From: Pezicula radicicola
Taxonomy: Eukaryota > Ascomycota > Leotiomycetes > Helotiales > Dermateaceae
Assembly (NCBI GenBank): GCA_003008705.1
Contig: PDUO01000012.1
Coordinates: 324,870-388,869 of the forward strand
Direction: 5' to 3'
DNA: 64,000 nt
Position numbers and translations under genes: made by a program. The stretch's first letter is position 1, and each line of letters opens with the position of its first letter. Below, piece after piece: positions 22,754 through 34,510 of the stretch. The notes beneath the pieces are model-generated. The model worked only from the letters and a program-made list of their open reading frames with translations. It searched no databases and was not told where the DNA came from.

Positions 22754-24259
22754 TCAACGCCTACGGTCGCGATCTCTATCATCATATCGGTCCCTATCTC
22801 TGCCACCACCTCGTTGTCGACCGTCACCTCTGCCTCTCCGATCATCTCTGGAGTCATAATTTCTCCTCTTCTCCTGTGGACTTCGACTCCTACTTCGCTC
22901 TCTCTTTTCCGAATCGTACTTTGCCTCTCGCCCGTGCCTCCTGCGTAATTCATCCTCATCATAAACCATGCCGTACCTGTCTCTCTTACGGCCATCGCTG
23001 TAATCTGCTGCCTTGTACTGCCTCTTCTTCTCCAGGCCACTAACACCACCGAACCCACCGCCGTAAGTACGGCGCTTGGAATTTGTGGCGTCACGCCAAG
23101 TGTCTGAGAGCTTGGAGACAGATTGGGAGAAGTCAACGTGAATGCGATGATCGTCAATTAAAACACCCTGCATCTTGAAGTAGGCTTGCTCGCAAGAGGC
23201 TTGGTCTTCATATTCAATAAAGGCATATTGAAGACTATCACCTGTGCGCTTATCACGGATTACTTCGCAGGAAAGAATCGTGCCGAAACGGCTAAATATG
23301 AGTTCTAGATCTTCGTCTGCATGGTACACTGTAAATCTCTGCGTGTCTTCTTAGGAGGAATGATACATACCTGTTGTTACCGGGTTGAGTTTGCATACGA
23401 AAAGGACGTTCTCCGGAGGCTTGACTTCGGCAAATGGTAGGTCTCCTACCATTTCCAAAGTAAGAGCTTGTGCCCTTGCCTCGCGTTCTCGTCGCATCTT
23501 CTCGACAGCTTCCGGATCTGCATCGTCTCCCAAATCGTCATCCTCAGCAATGCGTGAGTTGGCAAGTTGAGCCTTAGTTGGTACGGGGCTCTCTGGTGGT
23601 TCAACAAGCCCAACTGGATCATCGTAAGGATCATCAAGAATAACTGTATGCTTGATTCGTATGTCCACCATAGGTCGACCCTTGTCGTCACAAATAGATT
23701 CGTTGATCTTTTCGAGTGCATCAAACCCCTCTACCACTTTCCCAAAAATTGCCGCCTTCCCATCTAGGTAATCCAGATCATCTCCCAACGTGATGAGAAA
23801 TTGACTGCCCGCAAGACGCTCGTCAGGATCTCTCGAGGATGGCACGGTAGCCATGCTAACAGTACCTCTCTCCGCATGCTTCAATTTCGGATGGAACTGG
23901 GCAGGAAACGTCCTCTTAGCTGGCCCACTCATAATACCCCATATCGAGCTCCCTCCATCGCTTTCGTTCGAGTCTGGACCAATTGGATCTCCGGTTTGGA
24001 AGGAGAAGTTCTTTTGGACACTGTAGACCGGGGAGAAGTTGTAGTATTTGATTTTACACAGCTTCAGGAAGCTAAAATGAGGGCGGTAGTCTTAGTATCT
24101 ATGTGTTCAGCTACTTTACAGTGAAGGGATTTCTAACATGGGCATACTGGAGATGGGGGAGGGAAGGTAGAGGACTCACTTTTCGCAGAGTTTGGGCGAG
24201 TAATCGACCAGAAGGTCAATGACTATGTCGCCTGCGGATGTCTCCAGAAGCACACTCAT
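22754..24259 (-). CDS. Cyclophilin-RRM protein, PPIL4 type
   Basis: Spliceosome-associated cyclophilin of the PPIL4 class. Exons 24180-24259, 23371-24071 and 22754-23328 give 451 aa. The N-terminal cyclophilin-like domain (about 1-165) begins [17 protein letters not shown] and contains [24 protein letters not shown] and [15 protein letters not shown]. An RRM follows (about 245-325), with [10 protein letters not shown] as RNP2 and [17 protein letters not shown] as RNP1. The C-terminus is an RS/RD-rich tail typical of splicing factors. The usual cyclophilin catalytic Arg (before FxxQ) and the active-site His in GKHxxFG are not present (A in GKAAIFG), so proline isomerase activity is doubtful. 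Intron 2 is only 42 bp. It is convergent with the MIZ gene. Confidence 0.9.
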
Positions 24260-25726
24260 GTTGGGTACTTGAGATTGAGCAGCCAAGGTACAAAAGTAGG
24301 AGAGCAGTAGCGTAGGTAGTATGGGGTATGGGGTACGAACGAGATGAGGCTGCGACGAGGGCTGTCTTTGCGCGTCTACGACGTATTTTAGGCGCTAACC
24401 GCCAGCCTCGGCCTACGCCGCTTTAGGATAAGGACCTGCAGGACCATGGCTTGATTCGCTTCCTTGATTTTGAGCCTTCCCGTCCCTTCCCAAGCCAAGT
24501 TGCTTTTTTAACATTTCGCCTTTCAACGCCTCTGTTTTGTTTTGTTTTCTTTTCTTTTGATTGCAACTATCCACGTATCGAATGGAATACTACCGTATAC
24601 TTATCACTTTTCTCCCCTCTCTCACCTCTCTCACCTCCGATTGTCAATAATGCTGATGATGCAATCGAATATGAAATGAAATCCATGAACCCGCTTGACC
24701 TACCTATGATACCTAGGACGTTGCCCTGCATCACGTGCCATATTTTCTCTGCGAGCAAGCCCCCTGGAGGCTGGTGACCCGGTTAACAATTATCCTGGTC
24801 TTCGATCTGGAGATCTCAGACCTCAGACGAGACCTCAGACGCACCCTCGCTCAGCCGCTCACCAACGATCGCGGAACGGAACGCCGATCCTTTAGGGTAC
24901 AGCAAACGACCACCTCTCATAGCGTCATATAACTCGTCGAGAATCCATCGCGTTACACTGGTAAATCCGCCCTGGGTAAGTCGGTGTGGGAGAACAGAGA
25001 TTCGTGACCAGGTTGTTGCGATCCTCCTGCATCTTTCTCTTACACCTCTTCCTGTTAGAAATGCGTAGGTAGCGTAGCTCGAGGCTCTTCCTGCAGTTAC
25101 TACAGAGGCGAAGCTAGCGTACTCAGTACGACTCCGACATGGAGCAGATCTCAACATTAAACATTATGCTGCACATCATCTTTCATCGGCAGGGTCCACA
25201 GCAGACGACCCGGTTCCTGGATCGTTTCTGTTCCTCACTGCCCGTGGAGGTGTATCCACTACGTGTTCGGATTCTTGCCTCGGAGAGCTGCAGCTCGAGA
25301 CCCTTTGAAAGGGGGTTGAAGATGTCGGTACTGGTGGCTCGAGAGGCACTTATGCAGTCCTCCCAAAAACTCCGAATATCATTCTGCATGGCATCATGTT
25401 CCACGTGCCTATTATATGAAAGGCCTAGAGCAGGCAGGTAGTATGGTAGTAAGTAGTTAGACTCCGGTCTGGAAAAGGACTCTCAAGAGTTAGTTGTCCT
25501 CAATATGCGCAACATCATTTGTTTCCCGTACCATACCTAGTACATACCACACCTTACCAAGTTACCTATCGCTTGCTCGGGAACACTTGCCCACCTTTTT
25601 GCAAAGACTCAGATCGACACCGTTTTTGCTGCATACGAACATACAACAAGTCAAATACCTTCTCCGAAGTCGCCCTTCACATATTTCGCAGTCGGCACGC
25701 CGGACTATTCTCTACTTTGTCCTAAT

Positions 25727-25753
25727 GTACAGTACAGTACAGTACAGTACAGT
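25727..25753. repeat. Pentanucleotide repeat (GTACA)n
   Basis: About 5.4 perfect copies of GTACA. The array is close to self-complementary because each GTAC is a palindrome. Confidence 0.9.
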
Positions 25754-27169
25754 TTGTCTTCCTAATGCGAGGTACCAACAGAAGTGCTGACATTCGACAT
25801 ATCCAACACGACGCTAGATACTTTCTTTTTCCCCCTCTCCCGGACATCCTACTCGGCAAAGGCATGCCAAGGTCGTCATCACTACCTACTCATGGCGGCA
25901 TCCTCGGAGTTTTGAGTCGGCAAGGCGAGTTGCCCAGTTGCCCATATTATCGTCGCGGCACAGTATGCACATAGACTTGTACTTTTCTTTTGTGCCAAGG
26001 CGACCCAATATGTGGCCAGTGTGATACGGCACACCAAGCTACCTAGAAATAGGGGCCCTCTAACAGGTTCTTGACAGACGTCTCCAACTTCCCCTTTATC
26101 TTGCCTTTCTCAATCTGGAGCCATGGCATGATGAAGCTGAGAGGAGGATGACTTGCAGAATCTTGCAAGAAAGTCCGAAGTTCTAGTCCAACGCCAGCTG
26201 TCATTTGTCTGTGATTATGGTACTACCGTTTGACAGCAAATGACTCTGTAACTTTGCATCAAACGCATGCATATAATCACAACCTTCCTAGTGCTTCGAT
26301 TCGTCCCGCTTATCAGGACCTTTTCCTCCAACCTAATTCTCGTTCACTGCTCAGATGATCCAGCCTCCAAGCAGCGCATCTCGAAGATTGTTTTACAACG
26401 TCTGCATTGCCTCTTTTGTGTCCAATGCGACACCAGAATGTGTTGCGCAAAGTGGCAAGTTTGTTGGAGCCAACGATCTTTAAGCAAACAATGCAAGTGA
26501 ATTGAGCAAGTGGCAGGTTATCGGAAGAAAGGCCTTTCGAAAGTTAACAGGCAGTTTATGCACCTAAGTGAAGTGTCGTTTGGTATAAATAAACCCCCAA
26601 CTCAACTGGCCGGATGCTGTTCCAGGCCAGCCAGTTGGCGTACATGCATCTATCAGCGCACACCTTTTCTTGTCAAGGCAGATTCGAAGCCAACCTTTTT
26701 GGATCCTACACGCCCATTGCTTCTTTGGGCAAAGCTGCAAATTTCGTAACGGAGTCTGCTGAAATGTGACACCATAGTTAACGTTTGCGTTGGCTTGTCG
26801 TACTATGACCGTTGACAAGTTGCACATCATTTCAACTAGTTTGTTTGCCCGTCGTCCCGTTACATGGCTGAGGGCCGAGTCGTTTTCTGTCAACAATTCT
26901 GCCAGTTCGATGCGTAAGGTATCTTGATGAAAGGCTACCGTTCGGGGAGATTACCCGGCACTCGTTTTTTGGAGGCCAGTTCCCCAGAATAGGCGCCTGG
27001 CGAGATGAGGAGATAGCGCACATCAAATCCCGCCACACCAGTCAGAGACAATTGACCTAGACCATCTATAAGACTGATTCATTTGGAAACTCCATCCTCT
27101 TTGTCGATTCAGCTCAGCTATCCTATTTTTTTCAGTTTCCCCCCTTAAGCCTCCTTGGGGAACCCAAGA

Positions 27170-27185
27170 CAGTCAGTCAGTCAGT
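27170..27185. repeat. Tetranucleotide repeat (CAGT)4
   Basis: Four perfect CAGT copies in the presumed leader or promoter of the Zn2Cys6 gene. Confidence 0.9.
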
Positions 27186-27832
27186 CTCACAGGCAAAAAT
27201 TCAGTCGGTAGTCCACCTGCGGGACACGTTGGGGGCTGAAGACAGACAGCCTTGAGCAGCAATTTTTGTGGCATGGGCACGTAGACGGCTGCTTGCTTCT
27301 GAGGCATGGGCAGAGTACCAAAGAGTGCGTGCCACAGAGATCTACGATTCTACAGTCAACGACGGCTGGTGGCAGGCAACCTGCAGGTCACGATCACTTG
27401 CAAACGGTGTCAGGACTGGCTTGTGCGGAGCAGCGTAACTGACGTTCAACAGCCCAAGAATCATTTGAAGGGTTTAGGAGGACCAGAAAGTGCGGTTAGT
27501 CTACATCGACACTGCAGTGGACTGCCAGCCTGCCAGCCTGACAGCGGGCCATGGTATGACTTATCACATTCTATGCATCTGGTCTGCTTAGCTCCTTCAT
27601 ATTATGGCAAACTTGGGCTATAGGGTAATCTGAGATCTCTACCGGCCAGCGTCACACCTACTTTAAGACCAGTTGCATCGCCTGCTGCGCCTTCTGATTT
27701 GTCCTTCTCATCCTTTACTCCTACGATATACCTTCGAGACAGCCGCTGCTTGAACATAAACTACCTTTGCATCTCTTCACATAATCTCTCTCGGCGACAG
27801 TAAACGTGTGGGCGACGCCCAGCAGAACGGAC

Positions 27833-29113
27833 ATGGTAACTCGAAGGTGCTTCAGTGATGAGGAGCCTTCCTTCCGGCGCTTTAGTAGCCGCGGTATCAG
27901 TTATCCTACAATTCAGGACCGATCATTCTCCTCCCAGGGCTCGGTGGATTCCAACCACAGTTCTCGAGGCTACCATGCTACTCGGAACGGCGATCGGAGT
28001 ACCGAACAAGACTCTCCAGGACCAAGGCGAAGGATTCCAGTCGCCGTGAGTTTAACAAGCACCACTGCCTGAAGCTTGACTGACAAGTCTTCTAGTGTGG
28101 TCGCTGTAGGAAACGTAAAATACGATGTAGTGGACCCGAACACGGCGGTATATGTTCAAGTTGCAAGTCAGCAGGAAGCGAAGTTTGTCAGTTTCTAAGA
28201 GTAGGTCGGCTTCGATCCAACAATCTCTAACTTCCTAGCATTTGCTAACTAGTCTGCCAAAAAGGTTTCGTCAACAGAAACACCAATGAAAAGCGACCTT
28301 GGAGACTTAAACTTCGATTCTGCAGGTGCCCGCCAACTTCAACTCCCATTACGCATAATGAACCCAAATCCTCACTTTGGGAATTACCCACCAGTATATC
28401 CTCAACAAGGATCATCGTTAGCATCCGAAGGGTGGGCTGGCTATCGATCAACATACCAGTCCGAGTTTTCTAATGTCGACGGCTCTGGAGTCGATTATGG
28501 TGCCCAAAGTCCCAACTATCAGCTCCAGAACCAGGAATATCTCGGTGCAACACCTTACGTTCCTACTAGCAACCGCGGCTGGGGCACGTATCAACAAAAC
28601 ACACCCACAAACTACTCCCCTGAACAAATCGGTGGTAATGACCGCCTCCTACCATACCCAGCCGTCAACCGTCCAGCACAGCAGAACGGATCTTTCCTTC
28701 GATCCAGCGACATTCTACCTAGTTCTCAGCCGGGCTATCGTAGCTCTGTCTCTGAGAGCGGTTCAATGAGCACTAGTAACTCCTATTTGCCTCTAAACGA
28801 CAGCCCTGAATCCGTCTCGACACCTCTCAGCTACAGCACTCAAAATGACATATACACACCTGGTTCCGATAGAAGCGGCAGCTTGTTCTTCGGTGTCGGC
28901 CAGTCTATGCGCAATAACTCAACATCGGATCTTTCGTACAGCTATAGGTCGAGCAGTCAGACGAATGCAGAGTCGACTCTACCAGCGCTGGCCAATGGTC
29001 ATGCTTACGTGCCACATAATCATTCGAGTTACCACAATGCGACTGCGACGAGTCCTCTCGATGTCCGGCTACCAAGTCACCGCACAAGCTCGGGAAGTCT
29101 GCAGGCTGTTTAA
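27833..29113 (+). CDS. Zn(II)2Cys6 transcription factor, short form
   Basis: Fungal-type binuclear zinc cluster DNA-binding protein, nuclear. Exons 27833-28045, 28096-28200 and 28265-29113 give 388 aa. Exon 1 ends RRRIPVA. Exon 2 encodes the cluster CGRCRKRKIRCSG followed by ICSSCKSAGSEVCQFLR, and exon 3 continues VSSTETPMKSD. The cysteine spacing is C-X2-C-X6-C-X8-C-X2-C-X7-C. The two introns (50 and 64 bp) bracket the finger exactly at codon boundaries. The finger lies inside the protein (about residues 72-105), preceded by an Arg/Ser-rich arm. After it comes only a Tyr/Asn/Ser/Pro-rich, disordered region. No fungal-specific regulatory domain is visible, so this is not a full-length Gal4-type regulator. 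The start is ATG 27833; an upstream in-frame GTG is ignored. Targets are unknown. Confidence 0.82.
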
Positions 29114-30379
29114 TGGTTGATGGTAGTTTGATTTTCTTTCTCTCTTTCCTTCAATTTTCTGGCGAAAGGAGTGGGGAAAGACAAAAGGATTCTTTTTGTA
29201 TGTGAAATACCAAAGAAAAAAAGTAAAGGAGGGGGAAGCCCTGGCGTTTGAATTATCTTTCCTTCGTTGAACCTGAACTTTCCTTTAATTCTGTTTCCCT
29301 TGATGTATAACTATTGCTCGATCATATTTGGGTAATAACGGGAGGAATTGTTCTTTGGTTTTGGAGACTTGGATTTGGCATCGTTTCTTTACTACATTCC
29401 CATTCTCATCGTCCCTCCGCGAAACAGGTCTTTTCACCGTACAAGTCAATTTCATCGCTACATCAGCCTCGAGGTCACAGCGACAGCGATTAGTTGCTGG
29501 GCTTCTCTTCAACATCGGACCACCTTCTTTCGCAGACCCTGTCGAAATCATGTCACCTTTCCTGGATAACATCACGAACTAATTTTTCTTCAACCTCACA
29601 ACCAGCAGGCTCGGTCTGAGACGAACCTGCTTCGCTACAACAAGAAGCTATCCAATTTATGCGTCTTCCATATCTCGTACTTTCATCGCACCTCCTTTTG
29701 TGGTATTGGGCCATGTTCAATATGTTCCAGGCTACATGAAGGCCAAGAGATATGTCTACCATGGACGCGGGACTCGGAACATGATGCATTGAGACATTCT
29801 AGCTTCTCCAAAGGATACAGTCGATTATGCTCATCGAAAATGACTACACTTTTCACTGGATCCTCCTCGGACTAGAGGAGAGAGGCATTGTTGAGTCTGG
29901 AAGAACCTGGTCCATTATCGGACCTCACTTGGCATGAGATTGCACCTTCATCAGGTTTGCTACTTTGCAAACCATTTTTCGCAGTGTTAGCAGTACCAGA
30001 ATATCACATTTTGCTGTCTGAGTGATCTCGAGGTCTCACCGGCGGAAAGTTTCAATAATGAACAGTACAACTTCGAAATTGGTATAGACTACCAACACAA
30101 CACGCGGTTCCACAAAGTCCAAGAACTGATCGCCGTACCACAATCATTATCAGGAGGGCATCCCGTGCTGATACCCCATCGGCTCTTCTGGGTCCTTGCA
30201 ACTTATATCTATTTTTCGAGATCAACGACATTACTTTCGGTCGACAAAATTCCATCATCAATCGAACTCTTCAGTCTTACTTTTCCCACTGAATCATGAC
30301 ACCAGATGGGCACTCAATCTTTCCCTATCTTGGTGTATTTTATGCACATTTTTATTTAGGTATGGCACCGCTCACTTTG
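29114..30379. other. Intergenic region, no gene seen
   Basis: This is the 3' region of the Zn2Cys6 gene and beyond. Short frames on both strands have no family resemblance. Confidence 0.4.
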
Positions 30380-31680
30380 TAGTTTGGGGTTAGGGATCTG
30401 CGGGTGGGTTGGAGGACTAATAGGGTTCAACATGGCAACGGGAATGGAATATTATTTTTATGGATATGGATATGGATACCTATCGTTCTGGTTTGGGGTA
30501 CAGGATGGGATGGGGTGTATGGTTATTCGCTATATGGGTTTGAGATGGGTTTGGGGAAATACCTTGGACAGGTTTGGTTGGGGTTACTGGTGCACTTGGT
30601 TTGGTGCAGGACATGGATATGGATATGCATTTTCTGGGTCCAATAAGGTACCTAATTAGCGTAGATTAGATTAGAAATAAGTAGCTCTCAAAAAGTAGAA
30701 ATTCAATGATAATGTCGTAAAAATTTATCTTTTATATACCTAGTATTCTATATAATTAAGTGGCTCGCTTAATTGTTTGGTTGGTGCTGTAGGTAAGTTT
30801 TGAAAAAGAAAACTAGGTCAATTAACTTGCAAGCTACAAGTGTCTCATGGGTTTTGGATTTCTTTCCTATAACTCTGAGGAGAGGAAAGGAAAGGATGTA
30901 TAGGCTTCTGGTAGTGTTTAAACTCTCTCTTTAGAAACTAGGATTATATGTATAGGTGAGGAGGTATATTTAGAAAAATTATTCGTAGATATGTGGGTAG
31001 GCTGGATATATAATGGACTTTGTTCACTCAATCTGTAGGTAGAAGTCTAAATTTCTTGTAAATAGGAGGAGTTGACAAGGACGACTCTAGGGAGGAGGGG
31101 AGGGAGGGTTTGTAGAGAAATTTATCTATCTATTTTAGTACTTACTGTAAGAGATTTGATTTTGTACTTTGATTTTGATTTTTGTAGTAAATTAGAAGGA
31201 GGAGAATTTGAGGTTCTGTAGGTTCTAAGGTAGGTTGTTATTTAGTTAATTTTTTGTTGTTATAGTATAAGACTTTTTTTTTGAGATTGAATTGATTTTG
31301 ATTAAGGGAGAGTTGGAGAGTTGGGTATGAGGTGATTGATGATATATTTACTGTGGCTATTGGTTGGTATATGGTCGTGCAGATGCTGTGCAGTGTTGTG
31401 TTATGTTGTGTTGTGGTGAATTTTAAGGTTGTTAGTTTTGCGGAACCCAGTTTGAAGGCTTTGGTATGTAAAAGGATAGTGTTTTTTCATGTGTTAGATG
31501 AATATTGTGTATGATGAGGAGCTGTTGCAGGAGGTGAAGGGACTGGATAGGGGGGTATTGGGGTTATTATGGATGATGGTGGACATGTTATGCAGGGCTA
31601 GGAAATCGCTGTTCGTGAGGATGGTGAGGTTGTGGGTTCCAAGATGGATGAGCTTATTTAGTAGGCTTTAGAACATCCCC
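30380..31680 (+). other. Strand-asymmetric G/T-rich DNA
   Basis: For about 1.3 kb the plus strand is dominated by G and T, with very little C, most clearly at 30380-30660 and 31100-31680 (for example GTGTTGTGTTATGTTGTGTTGTGG near 31394). It has ATGGAT hexamer repeats at 30460-30478 and again near 30613. Open frames here (for example 30384-30659) start with non-ATG codons and encode Gly/Trp/Tyr repeats, so I do not call them genes. Confidence 0.6.
30386..30408 (+). other. Canonical G-quadruplex motif
   Basis: Four G tracts (GGGG, GGG, GGG, GGG) are separated by loops of TTA, ATCTGC and T, which meets the G3+N1-7 rule. The first half, GGGGTTAGGG, matches telomere-type repeats. Confidence 0.75.
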
Positions 31681-31794
31681 AGCTCATGAGCTAGGTGTAT
31701 TGGATGAAAAGAGTAAAAAACTCCACAATTCTTTCGGCCAAGATTGTCTCACTCAAACTAAATGAAACTGAGAGGTCGTCGACCCAAGTAGGAA

Positions 31795-32562
31795 TCACCA
31801 ATCACACCCGCCTCCAAGTAACTCGGCCAACTTTTCCAACCACCTTTTATCAACCTCATCAAATCCACTGACAACAGCACAATCCACATCAATAATCGCT
31901 ACAACCTTCCCCTCTACTAAAATCGGCACGACAATCTCACTCTTGCTCGCTCCATCACAGGCTATATGCCCGGGAAACTCTTCAACATCAGGAACTAACT
32001 GGGTAGTCTTTGTTGAAGCTGCTGCACCACAAACGCCGCGACCGAAAGCTATGGTTTGACAAGCCACTTTGCCAGCGAAGGGGCCGAGAATGAGTTGATT
32101 TTGTTTAAGAGGGTCGAGAACGTAGAAACCTAGGGTATGTGAGTTTTGTTTTAGCCTGTGAAAGAATAGGGGAACGTACCAGCCCAATTTGCTTCAGATG
32201 ATGGTGCTGGGAGTGACTTGTATGCGTGCCATAACAGCGATGCTGTATTCGCAAGGTTGCTGATGAAGTGAGTCTTCGGTAATGAAAAGGGGTATCAATC
32301 ACGTGGATGACATAGCGATGGCGTACCAGACCTTGAGAATAGGTCAGTCAGTTTGTGAGCAAGAAAGTGATAAGAAGGATATAAGATACCCAGTTCCGCT
32401 GGTCATATATTAGGGCTTCAGCTTGCTCCAAAACCTGCTCGTAAGCAACTTCCTTTGTTACACCTTCAGCGAAAGTGGATGCATCGGCGTGAACCTATAT
32501 TATATTAGTCTCTTCATTAGCCAATATCTCACTTATGTCGCTTGACAATGACTACGTACCAT
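31795..32562 (-). CDS. Free methionine-(R)-sulfoxide reductase (GAF domain)
   Basis: Reduces free methionine-R-sulfoxide, part of oxidative-stress repair; a small cytosolic GAF-domain enzyme like yeast YKL069W. Exons on the minus strand are 32560-32562 (just the ATG), 32390-32494, 32180-32273 and 31795-32129, giving 178 aa. The protein begins M-VHADASTFAEG, then QRNW, NLANTASLLWHAYKSL, GPFAGKVACQTIAFGRGVCG, and FPGHIACDGASKSEIVVPI. In this model the conserved cysteines fall at 91, 101 and 125; from memory these are the same numbers as in the yeast enzyme, which would support the unusual first exon and the acceptor used for exon 3. Intron 1 is 65 bp with a GTACGT donor directly after ATG. The exon 3 start (ACTCAC, after ACCGAAG) is the least certain junction. 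It is head-to-head with the hydrolase at 32945. Confidence 0.88.
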
Positions 32563-32944
32563 TGTACTTGCAATACTTGAACTCTTCTTTGTGCAATGAC
32601 TTTTTGGCTAACGAGAATTGTGAAAATGGATTGTCTTGGCGTGCTCGTGTGTCACCTTGTGGATCGCATCATTCGGAGTTTCGATTCGGAGATAACATGG
32701 ACAAGCGAGCTCCTTCAGATCTTCACAGGGATCAGCTGTGAGGTACGTACGGAAGTATCATACAAACTCCGTGCAAAAGCAACGACAGCTGCAGACCAAA
32801 GCCACCCCCGCTCTCCTCTCCTTCTCTCCTCTCCTCTTCCATCACCAAATATTGCTCGCGCCAAATACCTCCAGGACCTTTAAACATCAAACATACGAAT
32901 TTAGGAACGGTTTTACTCACTTGGTCTCTCAACACCTCTTTAAA
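32563..32944. promoter_or_regulatory. Divergent promoter, MetSO reductase / hydrolase
   Basis: 382 bp separate the two divergent start codons. CT-rich tracts (CTCTCCTCTCCTTCTCTCC near 32810) precede the plus-strand gene, as is usual for fungal core promoters. No specific factor site is claimed. Confidence 0.4.
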
Positions 32945-33916
32945 ATGTCCAACGGTCCCTGCGCAGACTGCTTTAGTGGCTTTATCCATGATGGCACCCC
33001 AACTGGGAAAATTAGCACCATTCACGGCCTACCAACCTATGTAGCTGAACCAGAAGAAGGGGTGAAGCCAAAGGGCTTGATCGTAATGATCCACGATGCA
33101 TTTGGCATGGAACTCGTCAACAATAAAATACTGGCAGATCGATACGCAAAGCGGGGTGGTTTCCTAGTCTACCTTCCGGGTTTCATGGGTGGTATGTATT
33201 CTCAACTTAATTCGCATCTAACTTTCTTTGAGCATATAAATATGAATTAATACTGAATTTGTGTTATAGGTAGCGCACTCCCAATATCAGTCATGGCGCT
33301 CTCACATAAAATCATGGAACCCGCACCCTCCTGGTTCGCCGCTTTGTTTTACAAACCCCTCTGGGTATTGCAAGCGATGATATCCGTCATCCCATGGTTC
33401 ATAAAAACCCGACCCTCAGTCAGCAAACTGCGCGTCATATCCTTCTTTCAAGCCTTACGAACCTCTCCTCCCCCCTTCCCAACTACGAATTTAAAAATCG
33501 GCGCGGCGGGTTTCTGCTGGGGTGGGAAATACACCGTACTCTTATGTCAAGACTCTCCCTCTACGCGTATCCATCGCAATCCAGAAGGCTCATCTTCGAC
33601 TGCATTATTGCCATTAATTGATTGTGGATTCACAGCACATCCAAGTATGTTAAGCGTACCAAAAGATATCGATGAAGTTGTGTTACCGCTGAGTGTAGCG
33701 GTAGGAAATGAGGATATGGCGATGAAAGGGAAGGATATCGTGATTATGAAGGATATTTTGGAAAAGAAGAAGGCGGGCGATCATGAGGTTGTGATTATGC
33801 CTGGAGCTAAACATGGATTTGCTATCAGGAATGATCCTAAGGATCAGTTGCAGATGGAGTGTGCTGAGAATGCTGAGCTGCAGGCTATTGACTGGTTTAA
33901 GAGGTGGTTTTCTTGA
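32945..33916 (+). CDS. Dienelactone hydrolase family protein
   Basis: Alpha/beta-hydrolase of the dienelactone hydrolase (carboxymethylenebutenolidase-like) family, predicted cytosolic; the natural substrate is unknown. Exons 32945-33191 and 33270-33916 give 297 aa. The intron (78 bp) has a GTATGT donor and TTATAG acceptor. The N-terminus, MSNGPCADCFSGFIHDGTPT, is the usual opening of fungal members. The nucleophile elbow is GAAGFCWGGKY with Cys165, which replaces the Ser of normal hydrolases as in the DLH family. The acid is probably Asp231 (GNEDMAM) and the His is 264 (GAKHGF). The triad therefore looks complete. An in-frame upstream ATG-less extension was ignored in favour of MSNGPC. Confidence 0.87.
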
Positions 33917-34510
33917 GTTTTGGGAATCGGATTTGCTGGAAATGTTGTTATGGGTTTCTGATTCTCTGGCTGGATACTTGGAGTTTTGTATGATATGTGT
34001 GTGATGATATGGCACACTCACTTGTTTGGGTAGCTCACTTGATTTAGGCAAGCCACTTAATCTGGGTATCTTATTTGCTCTAACCACTGGAGGCATCTTA
34101 AATCCCTGAGCAGTTTTCGTTTGTTCCCAAATACCCACATAGGTTAATTGCAATCTTTTTTTTCTTTCAGAAGTCTTACAATGTTACTCAAGGTGGGTAG
34201 TAAGTTCTCAGTTACCTACTCAGTCCCTTTCTATAGCAGCTACTAGGTCTAGCTTCCTCCTATTTCTATAGCATCTATGCTAACTAAGTAATTTCCGCCT
34301 GACTAGTCACGAAACATAATTAAGCACTGACTTATGCTCTCTAGAAAAATCACTATATGCCTTCGCTTCACTTACTACTTCTTTGGCCAAATTTTCAAGT
34401 GAGACTTCTCTTTTCACTACATCACCATCATCCCCGGTTACGACATCACAATCATCCCCCGGTCACGACATCACACAATACAAAACTTTCTATCAAAAGC
34501 AAATTTCAAA
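33917..34510. other. Intergenic, Fic gene promoter
   Basis: No gene is seen. A C/A/T-rich leader with a duplicated CATCACAATCATCCCCGGTCACGACATCAC-like unit lies at about 34425-34475, just before the Fic start. Confidence 0.4.

Larger units (their letters stand above)
24260..27832. other. 3.6 kb gene-poor region upstream of the Zn2Cys6 gene
   Basis: No gene is supported. Features are short tandem repeats: CTCTCTCACCTCTCTCACC near 24615, a pentamer array at 25727-25753, a CAGT array at 27170-27185 and a duplicated CCAGCCTG near 27530. The last kilobase is pyrimidine-rich near 27660-27800, which fits a long 5' leader for the transcription-factor gene. Confidence 0.4.

Noticed and set aside
30384..30659. 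Gly/Trp/Tyr-rich frame
   Set aside because: It has a non-ATG start and its residues simply mirror the G/T-rich repeats.
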